From contig JAKLIM010000083.1 in the NCBI GenBank assembly GCA_022709605.1, positions 1-12,068 on the forward strand: a stretch of 12,068 nt of DNA, written 5' to 3'. Source of the DNA: Bacteroidota bacterium (GTDB lineage: Bacteria > Bacteroidota > Bacteroidia > Bacteroidales > Paludibacteraceae). This document shows positions 1 to 7,536 of this stretch, in pieces. The translations under genes were made by a program, and so were the position numbers. Each line of letters begins with the position of its first letter. Within the stretch, counting starts at the first letter, position 1. Below the pieces are notes generated by a model that saw only the letters and a program-made list of their open reading frames with translations, was not told the DNA's origin and ran no database searches.

Positions 1-101
1 TTTCGGATGCAAATTTTAAAGACAATTTTGGTTCAAATATTACTACCATTACATTCCTTACGCCGATTGTTCCGAAAAAAGAAACAATTCCTACGAATTG
101 A
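1..101 (+). CDS. C-terminal end of an unidentified protein (partial)
   Basis: The third plus-strand frame is open from the window edge to a TGA at 99-101 and gives 32 residues ending in TPIVPKKETIPTN. The other two plus frames give unconvincing peptides. The visible stretch has an alternating polar/hydrophobic pattern (NITTITFLTPIV) that would suit a beta strand, followed by a short polar tail. It lacks the final aromatic residue usual for an outer-membrane barrel. The gene converges on the acyltransferase gene and shares its terminator at 163-203. I do not recognise the family, and too little is present to name a function. Confidence 0.45.
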   Translation, partial: SDANFKDNFGSNITTITFLTPIVPKKETIPTN

Positions 102-162
102 GAAACCGGTTTATTAGAAATTGGGAGTTCCGAAAGCTTCGGGAGAAATTGGGAAAATTAGA

Positions 163-203
163 AAAAAAATGGCAACTCAGAATTTCTGAATTGCCATTTT
201 TTT
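163..203. terminator. Bidirectional intrinsic terminator between convergent genes
   Basis: Positions 163-175 (A-run, TGGCAA) pair with 191-203 (TTGCCA, T-run). An inner stem TCAG/CTGA (177-180 with 186-189) closes a small loop. The single inner mismatch (C176/A190 on the plus strand) becomes a G-U wobble in the minus-strand transcript, so the hairpin is slightly better for the acyltransferase operon. T-runs follow the stem in both directions. The hairpin overlaps the stop codon of the minus-strand gene (202-204). Confidence 0.8.
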
Positions 204-1350
204 ATTTTACTGCTTCCAAATAGTTTATAAGAGGATTGGCATACATTTCGAGTAATTTCAACATCAAGTAGTCAGCATCTTTTTCGAGTATCTCTATTTT
301 TTCAATCTGTTTTTCTAAGTATCGCTCGAAATCCAACTTATCCATCATGCTGTATTCGGCTGCAAATTGATCTGTTTTATTCAATAAGTCGTATGCAATT
401 TTATTATTTTTGAAAATAGTATAATTGCTATGAATTTTCAGATCAATAAGTTTTGCAACTTCAGTTATAAGTTCTTTTTTGTTCAATCCATTATTTTCCA
501 GGTCAATAATTTCATTGTTTATATCGCCTGAAATTTTATAAACTATTTTGCCTTTATAACCCATAACACCGGTTTGCATGCTAATCAAATCGTCCTGTGG
601 TTGTTTTTTGTAATCAGGATCGTCCCTTTTTAACTGAAATTCGGCGGCTTTCAGAAAGTCGCATGGATCGTATTCGTACGAAATGGCTAATGGACAAATG
701 TTTAGTTTCGATAAATTTTGGGTAAATTTTCCTTCTCCGTACATATTAAACATTTTCAACAAACTTTCCTGAGTCAGGTCGTTCGAATCTTTTGCCCTAC
801 CTTCACGCTGCGCAATCCAAATCGATTGATTTTTTTCGTTGATTACATAATTAATGTATTGCGATAATAATTTTGAGCTTTCCAAAACCTGACGCGGACT
901 TAATCCTCGTTTCACTATAAAACTCTTATTTACACGCACTAACTCTTCAATCCAGGGATAAATCAATAAATTATCACCGATAGCAATTTCCACTGTATCA
1001 AGTCCTTTCTCGATAAATTTGGCGCATAAAAATGCTGAATCAAGAATAATATCGCGATGATTCGAGATATAAAGATGGGGCTTTGTAATGTCAATTCTAT
1101 CCAATCCTTCGAGTTCAATTCCTTTTGATTTGTGCGCTTCGAGGTATTGTAGAAAAGGGAAAATTAACTCTTTCTGAAAATCAATGGCTGTATGGAAACT
1201 TAATGCCCGCTGCTTAATGACTTCTTTTGGAATCAATGGATAAACTGTACTCAAAATTTTCATAAACGCTTTTTCGGTTGTTAAACGTTCCAAAGCGCCA
1301 TGAATTTCATCGTTGTTATAGCAACGTATTTCTTCAAAAGCTGTATTCAT
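202..1350 (-). CDS. PlsC-type glycerolipid acyltransferase (1-acyl-glycerol-3-phosphate acyltransferase family)
   Basis: This 382-residue protein belongs to the PlsC/LPLAT acyltransferase superfamily, which moves acyl groups onto glycerol-phosphate lipids at the inner face of the cytoplasmic membrane. The first block reads ISNHRDIILD (residues 95-104) with the catalytic-type histidine at 98. The second block is FIVKR (144-148), the third is the EGR of QREGRAKDSND (183-185), and the fourth is the proline-containing CPLAISYEYDP (219-229). The usual HX4D spacing appears here as HX5D (H98 to D104), or as HRD with D100. The protein has about 95 residues before the first block and a helical, charged C terminus of about 150 residues (232-382), so it is longer than a typical 240-residue PlsC. 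I see no clear membrane helix. It follows cdsA by 30 bases, so the pair probably forms one transcript for phospholipid synthesis. Family membership is fairly sure; the exact acceptor lipid is inferred. Confidence 0.85.
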   Translation of the reverse strand: MNTAFEEIRCYNNDEIHGALERLTTEKAFMKILSTVYPLIPKEVIKQRALSFHTAIDFQKELIFPFLQYLEAHKSKGIELEGLDRIDITKPHLYISNHRDIILDSAFLCAKFIEKGLDTVEIAIGDNLLIYPWIEELVRVNKSFIVKRGLSPRQVLESSKLLSQYINYVINEKNQSIWIAQREGRAKDSNDLTQESLLKMFNMYGEGKFTQNLSKLNICPLAISYEYDPCDFLKAAEFQLKRDDPDYKKQPQDDLISMQTGVMGYKGKIVYKISGDINNEIIDLENNGLNKKELITEVAKLIDLKIHSNYTIFKNNKIAYDLLNKTDQFAAEYSMMDKLDFERYLEKQIEKIEILEKDADYLMLKLLEMYANPLINYLEAVK

Positions 1351-1380
1351 TTTTAGTTATTTTATTTTATCTTTTTGTAA

Positions 1381-2193
1381 TTATTTGAACAAAATACTCA
1401 GGTAAAAAAAGATGACCGGTCCGGCAAGTAGCATGCTGTCAAATCGGTCGAGCAAACCACCGTGTCCCGGTATAGCGTTTCCTGAATCTTTTACATCCAC
1501 TGTTCGTTTCATCAATGATTCTGCCAGATCGCCAAAGGTTCCGAATACAACAACTATTTCGCTGAAGATCAACCATTGTATTAAACTGATTTCGGGAATT
1601 AGCAGTGAAAAAACATAACCGGAAATTAACGAAAGTAATGCACCGCCTATAAAACCTTCCCATGTTTTTTTAGGAGATATTCTTTCGAATAATTTGTGTT
1701 TGCCAAAAGTTGAACCCACTAAATAAGCTCCGGTATCGTTTACCCAAATGGCAATAAATAGCGCCAGCAAAAAATAGGGCTGTACATCGTGTATGTAAAG
1801 TATGTAATTAAGCAATGAAAACGGGAGTGCAATATATAACTGACCTGCAAGAAAATAAGTCCAGTTGTGCAATGGATTTTTATTTTGATAAAAAAGTCCG
1901 ATTATAAGCACAATTACAACATATAAACCATAAACTGAATAGAGTGGATATTGAACCAGGCCAGATGCAAATAAAAAAGAGGTGAAAAATAGTATGACAC
2001 CTCCTAAAACTCCGGCTATCGGATTTACACTGACTGATTCCTGCTGATTAGTAAGTTTGTGAAATTCAAAAACAGTCCATCCTGTAATGATTGAGAAAAC
2101 GACGGCAAAATAATATGAGCCAAGTATGACAGAGCCAACTATAATTGCCACAAAAAAAAGTCCACTGAGTGTCCGGGTGATAAAGTTATTCAT
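1381..2193 (-). CDS. cdsA: Phosphatidate cytidylyltransferase (CDP-diacylglycerol synthase)
   Basis: CdsA makes CDP-diacylglycerol from phosphatidate and CTP in the cytoplasmic membrane, the branch point to all bacterial phospholipid head groups. The protein is very hydrophobic throughout, with roughly seven or eight membrane segments. It carries the C-terminal family signature: SLMKR (near 226-230), then VDVKD, then PGHGGLLDRFDS (242-253), which contains the metal- and nucleotide-binding acidic residues. The middle motif NDTGAYLVG and SPKKTWEG (about 173-180) are also typical. I chose the ATG at 2193, giving 270 residues starting MNNFITRT. The frame can be opened three codons earlier, but only with a TTG at 2202. 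The acyltransferase gene follows 30 bases downstream. A promoter-like motif at 2306-2313 and a weak hairpin at 2265-2283 lie upstream. The identification is secure. Confidence 0.96.
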   Translation of the reverse strand: MNNFITRTLSGLFFVAIIVGSVILGSYYFAVVFSIITGWTVFEFHKLTNQQESVSVNPIAGVLGGVILFFTSFLFASGLVQYPLYSVYGLYVVIVLIIGLFYQNKNPLHNWTYFLAGQLYIALPFSLLNYILYIHDVQPYFLLALFIAIWVNDTGAYLVGSTFGKHKLFERISPKKTWEGFIGGALLSLISGYVFSLLIPEISLIQWLIFSEIVVVFGTFGDLAESLMKRTVDVKDSGNAIPGHGGLLDRFDSMLLAGPVIFFYLSILFK

Positions 2194-2264
2194 TGGAACC
2201 AAATATTTTTTAATTGTTAGATTATAATTTCTCCGTTATATAAAGGATTAACATGAAAGAAACC

Positions 2265-2283
2265 AAAAAAGCAGGACTTTTTT
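2265..2283 (-). terminator. Weak A/T hairpin in the cdsA leader
   Basis: AAAAAAG (2265-2271) and CTTTTTT (2277-2283) are perfect inverted repeats around a five-base loop. The minus-strand transcript would end in a run of six U. Only one G-C pair holds the stem, so it is weak. It lies 39-57 bases past the LUD stop codon and downstream of the possible cdsA promoter, so it could be a leaky terminator for the ftsH-LUD transcript or have no function. Confidence 0.3.
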
Positions 2284-2305
2284 CATCGAACTCCTTATAT
2301 ATGTG

Positions 2306-2313
2306 CAAAGATA
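2306..2313 (-). promoter_or_regulatory. Possible promoter -7 element for cdsA
   Basis: On the minus strand this reads TATCTTTG followed by C, matching the Bacteroidota -7 consensus TAnnTTTG. The same nine-base core (GCAAAGATA on the plus strand) recurs upstream of rsfS at 5457-5465. No clear -33 TTTG element sits at the right distance, which here would fall in the end of the LUD gene. The predicted leader to the cdsA ATG is about 105 bases. Confidence 0.45.
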
Positions 2314-2321
2314 AAAAAAGT

Positions 2322-2960
2322 TTAATTTAATCGGAGAAAAATCACAAATTCTTTTGGTCCATGAGCCCCTAAAACCAAAGTTTTTTCAATATCGGCGGTT
2401 CGGCTGGGTCCTGTAATTGTAGTTATGGTAGATGGAAGTGAATTTTCATATTTTTTTTGGATTGCAATTAATGCATCTTCGGGATATTCGAGTAGTTGCG
2501 ATTTGTCAGCAATTACGATGTGAACAGGTGGAAAAACATTCATTTGACGACCTGATTCGCCGGCTGATGTCACAATTACACTTCCAGTACGGGCTATAAG
2601 AAACTCACAGCCGGTAATTCCTGCTTTCATATTCTCAAATGACTTTTCGTCATTTATACAGGGTATATTACGCTTTTTAAGTTCTGTAATTATATTTGTA
2701 TCTCTGCAATAAACTTCCTGTAGATGGTTGTTTTCAATAAAAGACTTTATTTGTTGTAATTGTTCTTCCTGATTTTCCGACAAAAAACATTTCCCGCTAA
2801 TACTTTCCAGTTCATTTTTAAAGCAACTTACCAAATCAGGCAACACAGCTTTATAAATAGCTGTGTTGTCGAAATGAATCTGTTCAAATTTATTTGATCG
2901 ATTGCCCTTTATGTCTGAAATCCTGCTCAGTATTATTTCGCGGGAGGCATTATTTTTCAT
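2322..2960 (-). CDS. LUD-domain protein, LutC/YkgG-like
   Basis: This 212-residue protein fits the LUD (lactate utilisation) domain, the fold shared by LutC and part of LutB. The central block AGITGCEFLIARTGSVIVTS (113-132), then GESG (134-137), FPPVHIVI (143-150) and the C-terminal GPSRTADIEKTLVLGAHGP (184-202), are the family hallmarks. In LutC these line a presumed ligand pocket. LutC works with the iron-sulfur proteins LutA and LutB in L-lactate oxidation, but neither partner is in this window. The gene starts inside the last codons of ftsH (11-base overlap, 2950-2960), so its translation is probably coupled to ftsH. From memory, a single LUD protein next to ftsH and cdsA recurs in Bacteroidota, which argues for a role other than lactate operon function. 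The domain call is firm; the function is unknown. Confidence 0.88.
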   Translation of the reverse strand: MKNNASREIILSRISDIKGNRSNKFEQIHFDNTAIYKAVLPDLVSCFKNELESISGKCFLSENQEEQLQQIKSFIENNHLQEVYCRDTNIITELKKRNIPCINDEKSFENMKAGITGCEFLIARTGSVIVTSAGESGRQMNVFPPVHIVIADKSQLLEYPEDALIAIQKKYENSLPSTITTITGPSRTADIEKTLVLGAHGPKEFVIFLRLN

Positions 2961-5034
2961 CAGTTTTTTCTGTGGTGTCAGTTTCGGCTGTTTTATTTTC
3001 TAACTCAACGGATTCATTTTGAGTAGGTTGAGTTGATTTATTACTTTGAGGTAATTCTGATTTTTTTTCGTTACCATCATTTAATTCCTTCGGTTCAACA
3101 TCGCCATTTTGAGCCATCAATTCATCACTTCGCGAAGTCCACTGACGTTTACCAAAAACATTTTCCAGATCTTCAGCAAAAATCACCTCGCGTTCAATCA
3201 GTAATTCAGCCAGTTTGTTGTGTCCTACAGCATTCTCACTTAAAATTTGTATGGCTCTTTCATATTCAGTTGCTACAATTCCTTTGGCCTCATCATCTAT
3301 CAATTCAGCTGTTTTTTCGCTGTAAGGTTTCGTAAATCCATAATCGGAATTTCCCGAAGAATCGTAATAACTCATGTTTGGCATTTTCTCGCTCATTCCG
3401 AAATAAGCCACCATGGCATAAGCACGTTTTGTTACCCGTTCAAGATCATTAATTGCACCGGTCGAAATTTGTTTCAGGAAAATTTCTTCGGCAGCACGAC
3501 CACCAAGCGTTGAGCACATTTCATCGAGAATGTGATCGCGGTTAGTAAGCTGGCGTTCTTCAGGTAAATACCAGGCTGCGCCCAATGCTTCACCACGTGG
3601 CACAATAGTTACTTTAACCAGCGGATTGGCATGTTCGAGCATCCAACTTATGGTAGCATGTCCTGCTTCGTGATAAGCTATTGATTTCTTTTCAGATTTG
3701 GTCGTAATTTTCGTTTTCTTTTCGAGTCCACCTACTATTCTATCCACTGCATCTAAAAAATCCTGCTTTTCAACAAATGTTTTATCTTTACGGGCGGCAA
3801 TCAGAGCTGCTTCGTTACAAACATTAGCAATGTCGGCTCCTGAAAAACCCGGTGTTTGTTTGGCAAGAAAATTAACATCTACAGTTTCGTTAATTTTTAT
3901 CGGACGCAGATGTACATTGAAAATTTCTTTCCGTTCATTTACATCGGGCAAATCAACATGAATCTGACGATCGAAACGTCCGGCACGTAATAAAGCTTTG
4001 TCCAAAATATCGGCACGATTGGTGGCTGCTAAAATAATAACACCTGAGTTTGAACCAAAACCATCCATTTCGGTAAGTAGCTGATTCAATGTGTTTTCTC
4101 GCTCGTCGTTACTACCCATATTCGGGTTTTTTCCGCGTGCACGACCTACGGCATCAATTTCGTCGATAAAAATAATACAAGGCGATTTTTCTTTCGCCTG
4201 ACGAAACAAATCGCGAACGCGTGAAGCACCCACACCGACGAACATTTCAACAAAATCAGAACCTGACATGGAGAAAAAAGGTACATCCGCTTCGCCGGCT
4301 ACAGCTTTGGCTAATAATGTTTTACCTGTTCCCGGAGGGCCTACAAGCAAAGCTCCTTTGGGGATTTTGCCTCCAAGTTCGGTGTATTTTGAGGGATTTT
4401 TCAGAAAAGATACAATTTCTTCAATTTCCTGTTTGGCTTCGGCCAGACCAGCCACATCTTTAAATGTAATTTTATTTACAGTGTTCCCTTTATCGAAAAG
4501 CTGCGCTTTGGATTTTCCTACACTGAAAATTCCTCCTGAACCGCCACCCATTTGTCCGGACATTCTTCTGCTCATAAATACAAAGAAAAATATCAGCAAT
4601 AAAAAGGGTAAAACCGAATATAAAAAAACTTCGATATAGTCGCGACTAGCCTTATAATCAACTACTCCCGTATAAATATTTGTTTTCTTGGCTTCGGTAA
4701 TAAATTTTGAAAATTCTTCAATCGAAGGAATGCGTACACTGATTTTTGGATCTTTCTCGTACAATTCAGATTTTTCGCCAAATACTTTTTTTATTGCCGG
4801 TTTATTGATTTTAGCCTCAAGTGAATTTTTGCTTGGGAATACTTCAATTTTTTCGATATAACCTGCTTTAATGTGTTCTTCGAATGTTGAATACGGTATT
4901 TCTTTTATTGGGTTTGAGTCATTTAAAAAATACGATCCTAATAAAATGAAAATAATAATCCCATAAATCCACGAAATGTTGAATTTTGGCATTTTACTGA
5001 TAGGTTTATTATTTGCTGTTGGTTTATTTTCCAT
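2950..5034 (-). CDS. ftsH: ATP-dependent zinc metalloprotease FtsH
   Basis: FtsH is the membrane-anchored hexameric AAA+ protease that extracts and degrades misassembled membrane proteins and some regulatory proteins. Numbered from the chosen start (694 residues), there is a first membrane helix at about 20-37, a periplasmic domain to about 136, and a second helix at 137-154. A Gly/Met-rich linker (QMGGGSGG) follows. The AAA domain has Walker A GPPGTGKT (232-239), Walker B IFIDEIDA (288-295) and the second region of homology TNRADILDKALLRAGRFDR (338-356). The zinc site is HEAGH (455-459), with the third ligand probably the Asp of INDLERV (530). The last 55 or so residues are a polar Glu/Lys/Thr/Asn-rich tail, likely disordered. 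The frame runs upstream to a GTG at 5103 inside rsfS. I prefer the ATG at 5034 (MENKPTANN), 26 bases after rsfS, because the extra 23 residues look non-native. All catalytic residues are present. Confidence 0.97.
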   Translation of the reverse strand: MENKPTANNKPISKMPKFNISWIYGIIIFILLGSYFLNDSNPIKEIPYSTFEEHIKAGYIEKIEVFPSKNSLEAKINKPAIKKVFGEKSELYEKDPKISVRIPSIEEFSKFITEAKKTNIYTGVVDYKASRDYIEVFLYSVLPFLLLIFFFVFMSRRMSGQMGGGSGGIFSVGKSKAQLFDKGNTVNKITFKDVAGLAEAKQEIEEIVSFLKNPSKYTELGGKIPKGALLVGPPGTGKTLLAKAVAGEADVPFFSMSGSDFVEMFVGVGASRVRDLFRQAKEKSPCIIFIDEIDAVGRARGKNPNMGSNDERENTLNQLLTEMDGFGSNSGVIILAATNRADILDKALLRAGRFDRQIHVDLPDVNERKEIFNVHLRPIKINETVDVNFLAKQTPGFSGADIANVCNEAALIAARKDKTFVEKQDFLDAVDRIVGGLEKKTKITTKSEKKSIAYHEAGHATISWMLEHANPLVKVTIVPRGEALGAAWYLPEERQLTNRDHILDEMCSTLGGRAAEEIFLKQISTGAINDLERVTKRAYAMVAYFGMSEKMPNMSYYDSSGNSDYGFTKPYSEKTAELIDDEAKGIVATEYERAIQILSENAVGHNKLAELLIEREVIFAEDLENVFGKRQWTSRSDELMAQNGDVEPKELNDGNEKKSELPQSNKSTQPTQNESVELENKTAETDTTEKTDEK

Positions 5035-5060
5035 TATAATATATAAGTCTTTGATTATTT

Positions 5061-5420
5061 TTAATTTAAATCTTCGAGCTTTCGAAGGTCGGCATCCGAC
5101 CACAAATGTTCGATATCATAAAAAGCGCGTGTATGGCGCTGAAAAACGTGAACAATTATTTGACCATAATCCATGGCTATCCATTCACAATTTAAAAATC
5201 CATCGGTAGCATAAGGTTTAACATCTATTTTTTCGTGTACCCAGTCTTTTATAGATAATGCTATTGCATTTACGTGTACATTCGAATCTCCTTCGCAGAT
5301 TATGAAATAGTTGCAGGGTGATTCTTTTAATTTATTCAGATCAACAACCACTATTTTCTTTCCTTTTCTTTCCTGTATTCCTTCAACAATTTTATTAACA
5401 ATTTGTTCGTTTTCGATCAT
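5061..5420 (-). CDS. rsfS: Ribosome silencing factor (RsfS/Iojap family)
   Basis: RsfS binds protein L14 of the large ribosomal subunit and blocks subunit joining, lowering translation when nutrients are short. The 119-residue length is normal. Family motifs are CNYFIICEG (36-44), the Trp-containing helix IKDWVHEK (57-64), WIAMDYGQIIVHVFQ (80-94) and the closing YDIEHLWSDA (101-110). The start is an ATG at 5420, about 35 bases downstream of a promoter-like motif, so it is probably the first gene of the rsfS-ftsH-LUD transcript. ftsH starts 26 bases after its stop. The identification is secure. Confidence 0.95.
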   Translation of the reverse strand: MIENEQIVNKIVEGIQERKGKKIVVVDLNKLKESPCNYFIICEGDSNVHVNAIALSIKDWVHEKIDVKPYATDGFLNCEWIAMDYGQIIVHVFQRHTRAFYDIEHLWSDADLRKLEDLN

Positions 5421-5457
5421 TTCCTATTTGGTTATTTTAATTTATGCGATTCATCTG

Positions 5458-5465
5458 CAAAGATA
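5458..5465 (-). promoter_or_regulatory. Possible promoter -7 element for the rsfS-ftsH operon
   Basis: The minus strand reads TATCTTTG followed by C, a match to the Bacteroidota TAnnTTTG element. It lies 38 bases before the rsfS ATG, giving a predicted leader of about 30 bases. No good -33 element is visible. The surrounding 5421-5600 is AT-rich and holds no other gene that I can support. Confidence 0.5.
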
Positions 5466-5604
5466 ATTTATTTAGCTTATCGCGTTATTTATTATTTAAT
5501 AAGTTAATATAATTTTGTGTAATAAAGGCTTGTCTGACAAAATTTATACCTAAGTGCTTTTGAACTATTTATTTCAAAGTTACATGACATTATGACAGAA
5601 CAAA

Positions 5605-5638
5605 AAAAGTCCGGTACATTTATTTGTACCAGACTTTT
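5605..5638 (-). terminator. Intrinsic terminator of the OmpA-like/TPR lipoprotein gene
   Basis: The arms 5605-5618 and 5625-5638 pair around a six-base loop (stem core AAAAGTC plus GGTACA). The one mismatch on the plus strand (C5612/A5631) becomes a U-G wobble in the minus-strand RNA. The minus-strand transcript then runs into seven U. Both points show that it serves the gene ending at 5660, 22 bases upstream in that transcript. Confidence 0.85.
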
Positions 5639-5659
5639 ATTTAGATATTTAATTCTGAA

Positions 5660-7375
5660 TTATCTGACAATTGAAAGAAAAGCCTGATCAGTAAAGTATT
5701 TCGAGAACTCAAGATCGGTTATTGCTTTAACGGCAAATGACTTATCAGCAGCAATTGCATTTTTAAGATTACTGTAAACGGCATCGCGGTCGTTGGTACG
5801 TGCACCGAGAATTGCAGCAAGATACGAAGATGTTGCATTTGCGTTTTTAATGCCCGATAATGTGTTACGAGCAAGGCTGTAATCTTTATTTAAAATTTGC
5901 AACAGGGCAGCATTATTTGTTTCAGTATCGCCAAATGAAGATTTTGCTTTTGCGTAATCGCCTTTCATTATGTATAACGATCCTAAAGCATTTCCTAAAT
6001 TACCTACAGTTCCAACCGATTTTCCGAAATATTCTTCCGCTTTAGCTACATTTCTTTTGGCAAGAGCATATACACCTGCATTGTAATTTAAATCCGGGTC
6101 AGCCGGCGAAATGGCTAATGCTTTTTCAAAAAGGTCAGCAGCTTCTTCAGTTTTTCCCTGTGCGTTTTTAATGGATGAAAGATTGTTGTAGCCGCGTGCA
6201 TCACTTGGATATAATTCGATAACTTTCTGATAAATAACTGCTTTTTCGGCAGGATTTTCAGTTAATGTAGCTGCATACAATAATTCTTCAACGTTTAATT
6301 TTGAAGGACTTGTTTTTGCTAGATCAGCAATTTCAGTATCCGATTTACCGGTTACATCTACAGTAAGTTTCATGCGCGAACGACGCAATTTTGGTAAAAT
6401 ATCTTCAGCAATACTTTTGAAAGCATAAGAAAGATTTTTAATTTCAGTTTCGCGTTGTTCAGGATCTGAGTACATTGATAAAACACGCAGAATCACTTCT
6501 TTGTCCTGAATATTCGAAGCTTCCATTAATTTTTGGAAACCATCCCAATCTTCAGCTGTAAATTTGGTGTCGATTGTAACTTTCGATTTTAATTTTTTCA
6601 ATTCTTTGGCTACGAAATCAGAAGTAACTTTCTGACGTTTTTCAGCAAGATTGGTATTCAAATCCATTCCTCCATCCGGCGAAGCATAACCTGAGATTTC
6701 AAAACCTGCGATACTTTTATTCTGAGTTTCTTTTACTTCTTTAATTTTTTTGGTCAATTGTAAAACATCTGCCGACTTAGTTTCACTTGTACGTAGGCTT
6801 GATTGTTGAATAAGGAAAAGAATGTCAGCTTCCTGCATTTCTTTAATTATTCGTTGAAATTTATCAGCTACAATAACAACTCCATCGTTTCCGGAATTAT
6901 TAATAAACGAATTATAAGCCAGTTGCGAAGTTGCAATTACTCCATCGGCAACTTTTACAGCCGGAACTTCGTAAGTCTTTTTCGAAGTAGCCACGCTGAA
7001 TTCAAGAAATAATTCAGATTTTGCCATGTCAGGCACATAATCGAAAGCACATGGCATTGAATAAGTTCCACCGGTCTTGTAAGAAATGGTTTTATCATTT
7101 CCGATTACTTTTTCGCCCTGGAAAACGGCAGGTTGACCTTTAACTTGTTTTCCATTGAACTTAAGCACGGGAGTAACTGTTACTGTAGCATTCTTTGCAA
7201 AATACTTTTCGGGGAAATTACCGGTGATAGTTGCATTAATTTTTCCTCCTTTTTCTTCGAGTGGATTTGGAGTGCATTTAAAAAGACTTGGATCTAACGC
7301 CGTTAAGTCTTTGTTACATGATGTGAAAAACAGTGTAACAATAATCGACACTGCGAACAAAATCTGTTTTCTCAT
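5660..7375 (-). CDS. Lipoprotein with OmpA-like segment and C-terminal TPR repeats
   Basis: This 571-residue protein starts with a lipoprotein signal peptide (MRKQILFAVSIIVTLFFTSC) whose acylated cysteine would be residue 20. It is therefore expected in the cell envelope, probably anchored to the outer membrane. Residues 21-150 look like a beta-rich domain. Residues about 165-340 hold an OmpA-like segment with FEISGYASPDGG (225-236) and NTNLAEKRQKV (240-250). An insert beginning EDWDGFQKLMEAS (275-287) and the stretch LRVLSMYSDPEQRE (296-309) are, from memory, typical of Bacteroidota OmpA-family proteins. Residues about 362-545 form TPR helices (for example YNNLSSIKNAQGKTEEAADL, 396-415). I chose the ATG at 7375; the frame extends upstream only to a TTG at 7444, and a lipoprotein signal would be spoiled by that start. 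Its likely role is scaffolding at the peptidoglycan/outer membrane, but the partner is unknown. It has its own promoter-like motif and terminator. Confidence 0.8.
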   Translation of the reverse strand: MRKQILFAVSIIVTLFFTSCNKDLTALDPSLFKCTPNPLEEKGGKINATITGNFPEKYFAKNATVTVTPVLKFNGKQVKGQPAVFQGEKVIGNDKTISYKTGGTYSMPCAFDYVPDMAKSELFLEFSVATSKKTYEVPAVKVADGVIATSQLAYNSFINNSGNDGVVIVADKFQRIIKEMQEADILFLIQQSSLRTSETKSADVLQLTKKIKEVKETQNKSIAGFEISGYASPDGGMDLNTNLAEKRQKVTSDFVAKELKKLKSKVTIDTKFTAEDWDGFQKLMEASNIQDKEVILRVLSMYSDPEQRETEIKNLSYAFKSIAEDILPKLRRSRMKLTVDVTGKSDTEIADLAKTSPSKLNVEELLYAATLTENPAEKAVIYQKVIELYPSDARGYNNLSSIKNAQGKTEEAADLFEKALAISPADPDLNYNAGVYALAKRNVAKAEEYFGKSVGTVGNLGNALGSLYIMKGDYAKAKSSFGDTETNNAALLQILNKDYSLARNTLSGIKNANATSSYLAAILGARTNDRDAVYSNLKNAIAADKSFAVKAITDLEFSKYFTDQAFLSIVR

Positions 7376-7425
7376 AATTTTCTTATTTTTTATATATAAT
7401 TTATTTATTTCCATTTTCCAGAATG

Positions 7426-7433
7426 CAAAAGTA
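7426..7433 (-). promoter_or_regulatory. Possible promoter -7 element for the OmpA-like/TPR gene
   Basis: The minus strand reads TACTTTTG followed by C, matching TAnnTTTG. It is 51 bases before the chosen ATG at 7375. Its position downstream of the alternative TTG at 7444 supports the shorter start. No -33 element is evident. Confidence 0.45.
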
Positions 7434-7536
7434 CAATAAATCAACGAATTTTATTTTACTTTGTGGAGTTATTAGGGTTATTTTTTATTTTTTTAAAATT
7501 AATTTGGCGACCAGCCATATTATATAAAAACGGATT

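Noticed and set aside
128..144. A small hairpin (7-bp stem, 3-base loop) after the partial gene at the left edge.
   Set aside because: No T-run follows it, it is short, and a much stronger terminator lies at 163-203.
5035..5103. A 23-residue N-terminal extension of FtsH from a GTG at 5103.
   Set aside because: It would overlap the end of rsfS by 43 bases, is basic and unlike FtsH N termini, and an ATG at 5034 gives the normal short cytoplasmic start before the first membrane helix.
7376..7444. A longer start (TTG at 7444) for the OmpA-like/TPR lipoprotein.
   Set aside because: It would bury the lipoprotein signal peptide behind 23 residues and would place the promoter-like motif at 7426-7433 inside the gene. 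The ATG at 7375 gives a standard signal with the cysteine at 20.
7445..7536. A promoter for the radical SAM gene, for example TATATAAA at 7521-7528 with TTTG at 7503-7506.
   Set aside because: The spacing (14 bases) is short and the motif does not match TAnnTTTG; in this AT-rich DNA I cannot support it.
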